Shown piece by piece: positions 41,268-49,535 of a DNA stretch of 64,000 nucleotides. Source of the DNA: an uncultured Slackia sp. GTDB taxonomy: Bacteria > Actinomycetota > Coriobacteriia > Coriobacteriales > Eggerthellaceae. The stretch's first letter is position 1; every line of letters begins with the position of its first letter. Below the pieces are notes generated by a model. The model was not told the DNA's origin. It ran no database searches and saw only the letters and a program-made list of their open reading frames with translations. The position numbers were made by a program, and so were the translations under genes. The stretch covers positions 25,015-89,014 of the forward strand of contig NZ_CAUHPG010000007.1 of the NCBI RefSeq assembly GCF_959608125.1, in the 5' to 3' direction.

Positions 41268-42872
41268 ATGGCAGAAATCAATTCCGGCGCAGGCCGCGCC
41301 GACCTTCAGACCTCGCGTCGCACTTTCCTCAAGGGGGCGGGCATAACGCTCGCGGGCGTTGCGGCATTGGGCGTCGCGGGATGCGCGCCAAGCGGAAAGA
41401 ATTCCAGCAATGCCACAGCAGAGGGCTCTTGGGACGGCGAGTACGACGTCATCGTCGCGGGAGCCGGAATCGCAGGCCTGACCGCCGCCGTCACCATCGC
41501 CGAAGAAGGCGACGGCGCATCATGCCTTCTCTTGGAGAAAGAATCCAAACCCAACGGCAACAGTCCGTTCTGCGCAGGCTGGCAGATGTATTTCGAAGAG
41601 ACCGAAGGGCCTCTCAACTACCTCAACCACCTTATCGGCGATTGCACGCCGCAGGAAACGATCAAGGCATACGTCGAAGAGACCATGCACAACCTGGAAT
41701 GGGTTCTAGGCCTCGGCGCCAAAGAGGAATGGCTGAACATCTATCGCCCCGAACCTGAGGAAACGAATGAGTATGCCGAATACCCCGACAGCCACACAGT
41801 AGGCTATCTCCTGTTCAAAACCGAAGGAGACCAGCCTCATCACATCCACGAATTCCTGATGGGACTGGTTGAAGCGCACTCCGACATCATTGACTACAAA
41901 ACGTCCACTCCCATCGAGGCGCTCATCCGTGACGACGAAGGATCCGTCATCGGCGTCGTCGCCGACGGAAAACGTTACCGAGCCAAGGGCGGCGTCATCA
42001 TGTGCACGGGCGGCTTCGAAAACGACCAGAAGATGCTTCAAGACTACACGGGCGTCAAGGGTTACCCCTATGCAGGCCAGGCAAACACCGGCGACGGACA
42101 TCGCATATGCCAGAAGGCAGGCGCGGGATTCTGGCATATGCATGGCGGCGCGACCTATTGGCTCTCGCTTCGCAACCTCGAAAACACGCGCTTCCTCTCC
42201 ACGCTGTATTCCTTCACCACAAAACAGCACGGCATTACCGTGGGCGTGAACGGACGCAGGTTCTATCAGGACTTCGACGGCTGCAGCAACTTCAAGAAAT
42301 ACGCGCTTCCCGGCACCGACATCACGCGCAACGTGGGCTATCGCCACGGCATCACTCAATTCGGCGGCGGAATGGCCCATCTTCCCCTGCCCGAGAAGGG
42401 CTGGTTCGTCTTCGACCAAGCGGGGCTCGATGCGGGCGCATGCCCGAAAGACAAATCGGAAGACCCCGTCGCCGACGGCTGGGCCGTACGTGCCGACTCC
42501 ATCGAAGAACTCGCAACGCTTATCGAAGTTCCCGCCGACGAGCTGACGAAAACGGTGAATCAGTGGAACGAATTCGTCGAACGCGGTGAAGACCTGGCAT
42601 TCTACCGACCCGCAGACACACTGACGCCGATCGCCCAGGCCCCCTATTATGCAATGCTCTGCGTTCCTGCCTTGCTGAACACGGACGGCGGTCCGATTCG
42701 TAACGAGAAGGGTGAGGTTTGCGACCCCGACGGCAACGCCATTCCTGGCCTTTACTCCGCAGGCGAATTCGGTTCCATTTGGGGCCACCTGTACCAAGGC
42801 GGCGGAAACGTAGGGGAATGCGGCGCATTCGGCCGCATCTCCGCGCGCAACGCGCTGGCCCGACTCTCCTAA
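41268..42872 (+). CDS. Tat-exported FAD-dependent oxidoreductase (fumarate-reductase flavoprotein family), module 1
   Basis: A 534-residue flavoprotein. The Tat signal SRRTFLKG is followed by a lipobox-like VAGC near residue 39, suggesting export and perhaps lipid anchoring. FAD-binding follows at residues 59-90 (YDVIVAGAGIAGLTAAV), with LLLEKESKPNGNSPF and the C-terminal GLYSAGEFGSIWGHLYQGGG. The family reduces enoates (fumarate, urocanate, cinnamates) outside the cell, usually with electrons from a c-type cytochrome; none is encoded here. The substrate cannot be read. AGGAGG precedes ATG 41268. A hairpin pair follows the gene. Confidence 0.9.
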   Translation: MAEINSGAGRADLQTSRRTFLKGAGITLAGVAALGVAGCAPSGKNSSNATAEGSWDGEYDVIVAGAGIAGLTAAVTIAEEGDGASCLLLEKESKPNGNSPFCAGWQMYFEETEGPLNYLNHLIGDCTPQETIKAYVEETMHNLEWVLGLGAKEEWLNIYRPEPEETNEYAEYPDSHTVGYLLFKTEGDQPHHIHEFLMGLVEAHSDIIDYKTSTPIEALIRDDEGSVIGVVADGKRYRAKGGVIMCTGGFENDQKMLQDYTGVKGYPYAGQANTGDGHRICQKAGAGFWHMHGGATYWLSLRNLENTRFLSTLYSFTTKQHGITVGVNGRRFYQDFDGCSNFKKYALPGTDITRNVGYRHGITQFGGGMAHLPLPEKGWFVFDQAGLDAGACPKDKSEDPVADGWAVRADSIEELATLIEVPADELTKTVNQWNEFVERGEDLAFYRPADTLTPIAQAPYYAMLCVPALLNTDGGPIRNEKGEVCDPDGNAIPGLYSAGEFGSIWGHLYQGGGNVGECGAFGRISARNALARLS

Positions 42873-42894
42873 TATTTCGATTCCCCCACGACAC

Positions 42895-42982
42895 GACGCG
42901 TGAGCGAACACCCCTCCCTCCGCTCACGCGTCGGCGTCTTGCCCGAACGGGGCCGGACGCCCGAAAACGCCCGGTCCCGTTC
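42895..42982 (+). terminator. Two terminator hairpins after flavoprotein 1
   Basis: The first stem is GACGCGTGAGCG/CGCTCACGCGTC (42895-42932). The second, GAACGGGGCCGG/CCGGTCCCGTTC with one mismatch (42945-42982), is followed by CTTTTCC. Together they should end transcription before the SLH gene. Confidence 0.75.
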
Positions 42983-43093
42983 CTTTTCCGCCGAGGTCGC
43001 ACGTCTTGCATCCTTTCGCAAAATGCCTGTTCAACAATGACGACGATATGGTGCTATCCTTTTAATGCACCAATCTTGCGGAAAGGAGCGATC

Positions 43094-44374
43094 ATGCACG
43101 CATCCTCGAAGATCCGACGATTTCTTCTGATAACGGCCACGGCCGCATGCGCCGCGCTCTGCATCGCCGCGCCGAGCGCTTTCGCCGGCCAGTTCAGCGA
43201 TACAAGCGGACATTGGGCCGAAAACGAAGGGGTTATCGACCGAGCCGTCGCCGAAGGAATCGTGACAGGCTACCCCGACGGGCGATTCGCACCCGACGAA
43301 GCGGTCACGCGCGCGCAGACCGTCGCCATGCTTGCCCGCGTCGACGGAGAAGATCTGTCGAAGTGGCCGAGCACTAACGAAACGCCGTGCGGCGACGTGC
43401 CCGATAACGCCTGGTATACGCCTGCGGTCAACTGGGCCTATAGCGAAGGCGTCATGACGGGCGACGCAGGCCGCCTTCGCCCTGGAGACCCTATTTCCCG
43501 TCAGGAATTCGCCTCCATCCTTGCACGTAAGGCGCAAAACGCAGGATTCCCCATCGGAGGAGACGAAGACCGCTGGACGAAATACTCCGACGCCTCGGCC
43601 GTAAGCTCCTGGGCCCACAACAATGTGCTGTGGGCCGTCGAAGAGGGCATCATGGGCGCGTCTTGGAACGTCAACCCGCAAGGCAACGCGACGCGCGCCG
43701 AAAGCACCAAGATGATGCTCGTTTCGCTCGACATGTTCAACGGCGCCAAAACGGGCAACCCGCTCCTGAAATCCCATTTCATAGACGTAGGGCAGGGCGA
43801 TAGCTGCTTCGTCGAGCTGGGACACGGCAAGTCGATGCTGATCGATACGGGCACCGCGAAATCGGCTCAGAAAATCGTCTCGTACATCCAGAACCAAGGC
43901 TATGGCCGTATCGACTACCTGGTGCTGACGCACCCCGACGCCGACCATATCGGCGGCGCAGCGGCCGTGCTCGACGCGTTCGCGGTCGGCACCACGTTCA
44001 TGCCCGACGTGATTTCCACCACGCAGACGTTCGAGCGCACCATCGCAGCCCTCGAGCGCAACGGCTGCGCCGTGGTTCCCGCCGCTGCGAATACGTCGTT
44101 GTTCACCGACGGAAAGCTGAGTGCGCGATTCGTTTCGCCTACGCATATCGTTTCGGGCAAGACGAACGAGAACAGCGCGGTTGTCTGGATGGATTACGGC
44201 GGCAAGACGTTCTATTACACGGGCGACGCCGACGCAGCCGACCTGGCAAGGGTCGCACCCGGCCATGTCGATGTGCTGAAGGTTAGCCACCATGGATCGA
44301 ACACGGGAACGTCGGCGGCTCTCGTGACCAAGACAACGCCCTCTCACGCCGTGATTTCGTGTGGACTCGATTAA
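43094..44374 (+). CDS. SLH-domain protein with ComEC-like metallo-beta-lactamase domain, 5' part ending at an in-frame TAA
   Basis: The 426-residue part before the TAA has a signal peptide (residues 1-31, ...IAAPSAFAG), three S-layer homology repeats (for example FSDTSGHWAENEG, AYSEGVMTG, RPGDPISRQEFASILAR, AVEEGIMGASWN), then a metallo-beta-lactamase domain of ComEC/Rec2 type: HFIDVGQGDSCFVEL, LVLTHPDADHIGG (metal ligands HxDxDH) and VLKVSHHGSNTGTS. The stop falls in the conserved block that normally reads about GxDNxYGHP, so the domain is cut near its end. GAAAGGAG precedes ATG 43094. It would be wall-anchored by the SLH repeats. See 44375-44716 for the rest. Confidence 0.88.
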   Translation: MHASSKIRRFLLITATAACAALCIAAPSAFAGQFSDTSGHWAENEGVIDRAVAEGIVTGYPDGRFAPDEAVTRAQTVAMLARVDGEDLSKWPSTNETPCGDVPDNAWYTPAVNWAYSEGVMTGDAGRLRPGDPISRQEFASILARKAQNAGFPIGGDEDRWTKYSDASAVSSWAHNNVLWAVEEGIMGASWNVNPQGNATRAESTKMMLVSLDMFNGAKTGNPLLKSHFIDVGQGDSCFVELGHGKSMLIDTGTAKSAQKIVSYIQNQGYGRIDYLVLTHPDADHIGGAAAVLDAFAVGTTFMPDVISTTQTFERTIAALERNGCAVVPAAANTSLFTDGKLSARFVSPTHIVSGKTNENSAVVWMDYGGKTFYYTGDADAADLARVAPGHVDVLKVSHHGSNTGTSAALVTKTTPSHAVISCGLD

Positions 44375-44716
44375 CACTACGGACATCCCACCCAAGGCGT
44401 CCTGCAGCTTCTCAGCGGCTCCAACGTCTACCGCACCGATTACCAGGGCAGCATCACTGCTTACTCCGACACGACGGGGGTCTGGTTCACGACCGCTCCG
44501 ACCGCGCCCATCGACCCGGCTCCTCAGCCTCAACCGCAGCCTCAGCCAGGACCCGACATGGACACGACGGTATACGTCACCAAGTCAGGATCGAAGTATC
44601 ACTATGACTGGTGTCCCAGCTTGAACAGGTCGAAAAACCTCACGCCCATGAAAGCAAGCGACGCCTACAACAGCGGCTACGCAGCCTGCAAGGTTTGCAA
44701 GCCGCCGACGTGGTAG
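44375..44716 (+). pseudogene. 3' part of the SLH-metallo-beta-lactamase gene after the in-frame TAA
   Basis: Directly after the TAA the same frame continues for 113 codons: HYGHPTQGVLQLLSGSN completes the metallo-beta-lactamase fold, a Pro/Gln spacer follows (PAPQPQPQPQPGPDM), and a Cys-rich terminal domain ends it (TKSGSKYHYDWCPSLN, GYAACKVCKPPTW). No start codon with a ribosome site is seen for this piece. The intact continuation suggests a recent nonsense mutation, occasional read-through, or a base-call error. Confidence 0.82.
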
Positions 44717-44729
44717 GAGGCGACGGCCC

Positions 44730-44951
44730 ATGACCCGCTATATCATCGACCGTATCGAAGACGGCCTCGCCGTACTCGAACGCGAAGACGACGAATTCAT
44801 CACCATGCCGATCGACGACTTGCCGGCAGGCTCCGAACAGCACGATTGTCTGGAATGCAGAAAAGGGTGCTGGACGATCGATGCGAAACGAACGGAGGAG
44901 CGCAAGTCACAGCTGCGCGACAGGCTCGATAGCCTATTCGGACGTTCGTAA
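44730..44951 (+). CDS. DUF3006 domain protein
   Basis: A 73-residue protein opening MTRYIIDRIEDGLAVLERED, typical of DUF3006, with a middle CLECRKGCW motif. AGGAGG precedes ATG 44730 by 10 bases. DUF3006 genes are very often next to ComEC-like metallo-beta-lactamase genes, as here. Function is unknown. Confidence 0.85.
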   Translation: MTRYIIDRIEDGLAVLEREDDEFITMPIDDLPAGSEQHDCLECRKGCWTIDAKRTEERKSQLRDRLDSLFGRS

Positions 44952-45073
44952 TCGAAGGCGACGATTCCTATGGATATGCCGGGCGTTTGCGCGCCCGGCA
45001 TATTTTCGCCCAAATCAGAGGCAGCCCGTATACGTGTTGCTGTAGATATTCAAGCAAGAGGAGAAAATAAAAA

Positions 45074-45094
45074 AAGCCGCTCGAAGAGCGGCTT
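45074..45094 (-). terminator. Terminator of tRNA-Phe
   Basis: A perfect 9-bp stem AAGCCGCTC/GAGCGGCTT with a 3-base loop, followed on the minus strand by a T tract, lies 10 bases after the tRNA. Confidence 0.88.
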
Positions 45095-45104
45095 CAAAAT
45101 TCGA

Positions 45105-45180
45105 TGGTGGTCAGAGAGGGACTTGAACCCCCGGCACGGGGATTTTCAATCCCCTGCTCTACCAACTGAGCTACCTGACC
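45105..45180 (-). tRNA. tRNA-Phe (anticodon GAA)
   Basis: 76 nt with encoded CCA. Acceptor GGTCAGG pairs with TCTGACC; the anticodon stem GGGGA/TCCCC holds loop TTGAAAA with anticodon GAA; the T arm has GGTTCAAGTC. All arms pair well. Confidence 0.97.
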
Positions 45181-45330
45181 AGTTGCGCTAGCGCGAGTAC
45201 ATATATTACCGATGACGTTCTCATTTTGCAAGAAGATTTTCTTATTTTTTCCGCCCGTCATTTCGAGTGGTCGGCCCTGCATTCGCCAGCACCGTGAAGA
45301 TCTTAATGAACATAATTTGCTATACAGAGT

Positions 45331-45359
45331 AAAGAAGGCCCTTCATCAGGACCTTCTTT
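45331..45359 (-). terminator. Terminator of the purD-radical-SAM operon
   Basis: An 8-bp stem AAAGAAGG/CCTTCTTT lies 22 bases after the radical-SAM gene's stop; the minus strand continues with ACTCTG, so the T tail is only the stem itself. Confidence 0.6.
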
Positions 45360-45380
45360 CACGCTATAAGAGTTTTCAGG

Positions 45381-46712
45381 CTATTTCATAGCACAGCCGG
45401 CACCGAAAAGCAGATCGCGCTCATCGGCAGGAAGCGCCGAACGAGCCTGATCGCGCAGATTATTCACGCCGATAAAGAACTGGCGCATCATGACCACCAT
45501 GAGATAGCGGCCCTTGGGGGTCAAGGTAATCTGCTCAGCGTCGTCGATGGCGAACGCACCGACCGACTTCATGAAGCCGTATTCGACGGGCAAGCCCGCC
45601 GCCACGCTGCAGCCGAAATCGCGCTTCCACTGCTTTTTATCGAGGCGAAGGCCGAACAGCTGCATCATGAAGCGATAGCGCATGCGGTTGCGCTTCGAGA
45701 ACGTCGCTTTACCCATCAAAGACATGCGGCCGCTCTCGATCGCCTCGTTGTACTCGCGAACGCTGAAAGTGTTCACGTACTGCGTGGCGCCCAAATACGT
45801 CATGCCGCCCGAGCCGATGGCGGGATATTCCTCGTAATCGACGATGTACTCATCGATCATCTGGTCGGTTCCGTCGCCCGACCCGTCGGAATCGGCCTTG
45901 TTGAACGTCCATGCCGAACCGTGCGTGAAGGCGGGGTTGTCGCCGCCTGCGAGCGTTTCGCAGATGATCTCGTAGAAACGCTGCTCGCGGTTGTAATCGA
46001 CCTTGCCCACGGTGGCCGCCAACGATTTCTCGACCGACGGAGACGCCATAAGCGGGTAGAACGTGGTCTGGCTGGTGCCGCTCTCCAAAACCATCTCGAG
46101 GTCGCGCCTGAGAATTTCTTCCGTCTGCGCGGGGAAGTTGAAGATCATGTCCACGTTAAGCGACTTGAAATACGGGGCGGCTACCTTGATGGATTCGAGG
46201 ATCGTCTTGCCGCTGCCGTATTTGTCGTACCTGTCCATCTGTTTGAGCAAGCCGTCGTCAAAGCTCTGTACGCCGACGCTCATGCGGTCGACGCGGCCCT
46301 GGAGCTTTTCCAGATACGACGGAATCAGGTGGTTCGGGTTGGTCTCGCACGAAACCTCCTTGATGGAGAATTCGCTTTTCGCCAAATCGATCGTCGCGCA
46401 CAGCTCATCGAGCATGATCGTGGGCGTGCCGCCGCCGATGTAGAGCGAATCGAAATCATAACCGAGCTCTTTGACCATCATCATTTCGCGGCGCAAGTTC
46501 TCGAAATAAGGAACCGCGCGCTCTTCCGAGAACGGAAACCTATTGAACGAGCAATACGGGCACAGGCGCTCGCAAAATGGGATGTGGATATAGAGCATGT
46601 AGGGCTGACCCGGCGTGGGCCCGGGAATGCGGGCATCATCGCAGGGTTCGATATTCATGAAGCGCGATGCGCAGATGCGCACCGCGCGCGTAAGCATTCG
46701 TTCGCTGAGCAT
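45381..46712 (-). CDS. Radical SAM protein of the HemN/HutW type
   Basis: A 443-residue radical SAM enzyme. The cluster motif CERLCPYC (CxxxCxxC) is intact near residue 50 in IHIPFCERLCPYCSFN; YIGGGTPTIML and VSVGVQSFDDGLLKQM match HemN/HemW-type proteins, which bind haem or act on porphyrin side chains. It is closer to ChuW/HutW-type haem-degrading relatives than to HemN of biosynthesis, though this is inference. It starts 6 bases after purD stops, with AGGACGG before ATG 46712, so the two are co-transcribed. No hem biosynthesis genes are in the window. Confidence 0.85.
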   Translation of the reverse strand: MLSERMLTRAVRICASRFMNIEPCDDARIPGPTPGQPYMLYIHIPFCERLCPYCSFNRFPFSEERAVPYFENLRREMMMVKELGYDFDSLYIGGGTPTIMLDELCATIDLAKSEFSIKEVSCETNPNHLIPSYLEKLQGRVDRMSVGVQSFDDGLLKQMDRYDKYGSGKTILESIKVAAPYFKSLNVDMIFNFPAQTEEILRRDLEMVLESGTSQTTFYPLMASPSVEKSLAATVGKVDYNREQRFYEIICETLAGGDNPAFTHGSAWTFNKADSDGSGDGTDQMIDEYIVDYEEYPAIGSGGMTYLGATQYVNTFSVREYNEAIESGRMSLMGKATFSKRNRMRYRFMMQLFGLRLDKKQWKRDFGCSVAAGLPVEYGFMKSVGAFAIDDAEQITLTPKGRYLMVVMMRQFFIGVNNLRDQARSALPADERDLLFGAGCAMK

Positions 46713-46718
46713 ACCGTC

Positions 46719-47990
46719 CTAACCCTCGAGAGCGCGCAAAGCGATGTCGAAACGCATCTGCTTGCCTTCGAAATTAATTTTGTCGCAGGCCTCGTAAGCG
46801 CGCTCGCGCGCCTCTTCGAACGTGTCGGCCAGGGCCACGACGTTCAGCACGCGGCCGCCGTTTGTGACAAGCTCTTCGTCGGCGTTGAACGCGGTGCCCG
46901 CATGGAACACGGTGACGTCTTCGAGACTTTCGGCCTCTTCGATGCCCAGGATGACCTTGCCCTTCTCGTAGGAACCAGGGTATCCCTCGCTGGCCAGCAC
47001 GACGCATACGGCGCATTTGCTGCTCCACTGCAGGTCGATATCGCCCAGACGGCTATCGGCCACGGCAGAGAACACCTCGAGGGCGTCGCTTTCCATGCGC
47101 GGCATGATGACCTGCGTCTCGGGATCGCCGAAACGGGCGTTGAACTCGAGAAGCTTGGGTCCTTCGGCGGTCAGCATGAAGCCTCCGTAGAGCACGCCCT
47201 GATACGGCGTCTCGAAGTCTTCGGCCGTCGCAGCGGCCGCCTGCTGCATGATCTGCTGCATGCGCTCTTCGAGCTCGGGAGTGACGCACGGAACGGGAGA
47301 ATACACGCCCATGCCGCCCGTGTTGGGGCCGCGGTCGCCGTCGTAGGCGCGCTTGTGATCCTGCGCGCACGGCATGCACAGGGCCTTGCCGCCGGCGAGA
47401 AACGCCAGCATGCTGCACTCGGGGCCTTCGAGCATTTCTTCGATGACCACGATGCTGCCCGCTTCGCCGAAATCGCCCGCGAAGCAATCACGCACGGCCT
47501 CTTCGGCGTCTTCCATGCAGTCGGCCACGATAACGCCCTTGCCCGCAGCCAGGCCGTCGGCCTTGACCACGATGGGAGCGCCCACTTCGTGCAGATAATC
47601 CATGGCCTCCTGCTCGGAGGTGCATTTCTTGTAGCGAGCCGTGGGAAGGTCATGGGCGATCATGAATTCCTTCGAGAAGCTCTTGCTGCCTTCGAGCTGC
47701 GCGCCCTGCGCGTCGGGACCGAACACGGCGATTCCCGCTTCTCGGACCTTCTCGGCAACGCCTTTCACCAGCGGAGCCTCGGGGCCGACAACCACCAGGT
47801 CGATGGCGTGGTCGCGCGAAAAACCGATGACGGCTTCGGCATCCTCCGCGTCGAGAGGAACGTTTTTCGCAATGGCCGCCGTGCCGCCGTTGCCCGGGGC
47901 GACATACAGCTCGCCGACACGAGGAGATTTTGCAATAGCCCACGTCAAAGCATGTTCGCGGCCGCCGCCGCCCAACACTAGTACGTTCAC
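46719..47990 (-). CDS. purD: Phosphoribosylamine-glycine ligase
   Basis: A 423-residue ATP-grasp enzyme of purine synthesis (step 2). It opens MNVLVLGGGGREHALTWAIA and has VKADGLAAGKGVIV, EEMLEGPECSMLAFL and LEFNARFGDPETQVIMPRM, all classic GARS motifs. The start is GTG at 47990, with AAAGGA upstream. Length matches the family. Co-transcribed with the radical SAM gene. Confidence 0.97.
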   Translation of the reverse strand: MNVLVLGGGGREHALTWAIAKSPRVGELYVAPGNGGTAAIAKNVPLDAEDAEAVIGFSRDHAIDLVVVGPEAPLVKGVAEKVREAGIAVFGPDAQGAQLEGSKSFSKEFMIAHDLPTARYKKCTSEQEAMDYLHEVGAPIVVKADGLAAGKGVIVADCMEDAEEAVRDCFAGDFGEAGSIVVIEEMLEGPECSMLAFLAGGKALCMPCAQDHKRAYDGDRGPNTGGMGVYSPVPCVTPELEERMQQIMQQAAAATAEDFETPYQGVLYGGFMLTAEGPKLLEFNARFGDPETQVIMPRMESDALEVFSAVADSRLGDIDLQWSSKCAVCVVLASEGYPGSYEKGKVILGIEEAESLEDVTVFHAGTAFNADEELVTNGGRVLNVVALADTFEEARERAYEACDKINFEGKQMRFDIALRALEG

Positions 47991-48077
47991 GTCGAGCTCA
48001 TCCTTTCAATACGATCGCAAGGCCTTCCTTGCGAACCTTCGATCCGCGCCTGATGCGGAATTTCTTTTTATCGTCGA

Positions 48078-48104
48078 GAACCCGGAGGCTATGCCCCCGG
48101 GTTC
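48078..48104 (-). terminator. Hairpin between purA and purD
   Basis: An 8-bp stem GAACCCGG/CCGGGTTC lies 64 bases after the purA stop; the tail is not T-rich, so it may be weak. Confidence 0.4.
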
Positions 48105-48167
48105 CTCATACCTGTTCTGCCGCAACGTAGCCATCAAGCTCGTCGCGATTGCATTGTCGTAATGATG

Positions 48168-49478
48168 CTACCAGCCACGCATGAAGGTCTGGTTGCGGTC
48201 GGGGCCGACCGAGATAATCGAAGCCTTCACGCCGCTCAGACGCTCGATTTCGGCCACGTAATCCTTCGCGGCCTGCGGGAGCTCATCGAAGCTCTTCGCG
48301 CTGGTGATGTCCTGACCCTTCCAGCCGGGCATGGTCTTGTAAATCGGCTTGGCATGGAACAGAACGCTCTGCTGCATGGGGAAGTAGTCGTAACGCTTAC
48401 CGTCACACTCGTAGGCGACGCAGATTTTCAGCTCGTCGAACGCGGAAAGCACATCGAGCTTGGTCAGCGCGATGTCGGTAAGGCCGTTGACCTCGGCTGC
48501 GTAACGCGCGATCACGGCGTCGAACCAGCCGCAACGACGCTTGCGCCCGGTAGTCACGCCGTATTCGTGGCCCTCGGCGCACAGGATATCGCCGTCGATG
48601 GCGTCCTGGCCCTCGCCGCCGTTTTCGGGATACAGCAGCTCGGTGGGGAAGGGACCGGCGCCGACGCGCGTGACATAGGCTTTCTGAATGCCGAGCACGC
48701 GATCGATGGCCGTGGGACCGACGCCAGAACCGGTGGCCGCGCCGCCGGCGCAGCAGGAAGAGCTGGTCACGAACGGATAGGTGCCGTGGTCGATGTCGAG
48801 CAGGGTACCCTGCGCGCCCTCGAACAGAATCTGCTTGCCGTCGCGCAGCGCATCGTTGAGCAGCTGGGCGGTTTCGGCCATATGAGGACGGATGACCTCG
48901 GCGTACGGCAGGTACGCGTCGCAGATCTCGTCGACCGTGAACGTGCGCTTGCCGTAGACCTTCTCGAGAATGGCGTTCTTGACCTCGAGGGCGGCTTCGA
49001 CCTTCATACGGAACACGTGCTCGTCGAGCAGGTCCTGGATGCGAATGCCGCTGCGGGCGGCTTTATCCTGATAGCACGGGCCGATTCCACGATTCGTGGT
49101 GCCGATTTCGTTTTTGCCCAAACGGAATTCGGACGCCTTATCGAGCTCGATGTGATACGGCATGATGACATGAGCGTCGCAGGAAATCTTCAGACGCTCG
49201 CAGCTCAAGCCCTCGCCTTCGAGCATCTTCATTTCTTCGACAAGCACCTGAGGATTCACCACGACGCCGTTGCCGATCACAGGCACTGCGTCTTCATACA
49301 TGATGCCCGAGGGAATCAGGTGAAGGGCGAGTTTCTTGTCGCCGTGGATAACGGTATGGCCGGCATTGTTGCCGCCCTGATAGCGCACCACGTAGTCGAA
49401 ATCACGGGCGATAAGGTCGGTTACCTTGCCCTTGCCTTCGTCGCCCCACTGGGCGCCGACCAAAACCACGTTCGGCAT
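48168..49478 (-). CDS. purA: Adenylosuccinate synthetase
   Basis: A 436-residue GTP-dependent enzyme joining IMP and aspartate. It begins MPNVVLVGAQWGDEGKGKVT (P-loop with catalytic Asp), with NNAGHT, GTTNRGIGPCYQDKAARSGI and GRKRRCGWFDAV. ATG at 49478 is chosen for AAAGGA upstream and the canonical N-terminus. Works with PurB (11069-12412) to make AMP. Confidence 0.98.
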   Translation of the reverse strand: MPNVVLVGAQWGDEGKGKVTDLIARDFDYVVRYQGGNNAGHTVIHGDKKLALHLIPSGIMYEDAVPVIGNGVVVNPQVLVEEMKMLEGEGLSCERLKISCDAHVIMPYHIELDKASEFRLGKNEIGTTNRGIGPCYQDKAARSGIRIQDLLDEHVFRMKVEAALEVKNAILEKVYGKRTFTVDEICDAYLPYAEVIRPHMAETAQLLNDALRDGKQILFEGAQGTLLDIDHGTYPFVTSSSCCAGGAATGSGVGPTAIDRVLGIQKAYVTRVGAGPFPTELLYPENGGEGQDAIDGDILCAEGHEYGVTTGRKRRCGWFDAVIARYAAEVNGLTDIALTKLDVLSAFDELKICVAYECDGKRYDYFPMQQSVLFHAKPIYKTMPGWKGQDITSAKSFDELPQAAKDYVAEIERLSGVKASIISVGPDRNQTFMRGW

Positions 49479-49535
49479 GTTCGTCCTTTCGATTGACATC
49501 CCTGAATAGGAAAAATGCGTTAGACAACCTTTAGA

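Noticed and set aside
41268..42872. Considered naming the flavoprotein as fumarate reductase or urocanate reductase
   Set aside because: FAD motifs are clear, but the substrate-binding residues cannot be aligned reliably by eye and no cytochrome partner is present, so only the family is stated.
45381..46712. Considered calling the radical SAM protein HemN of haem biosynthesis
   Set aside because: No other hem gene is nearby and the C-terminal half differs from HemN; only the HemN/HutW superfamily is supported.
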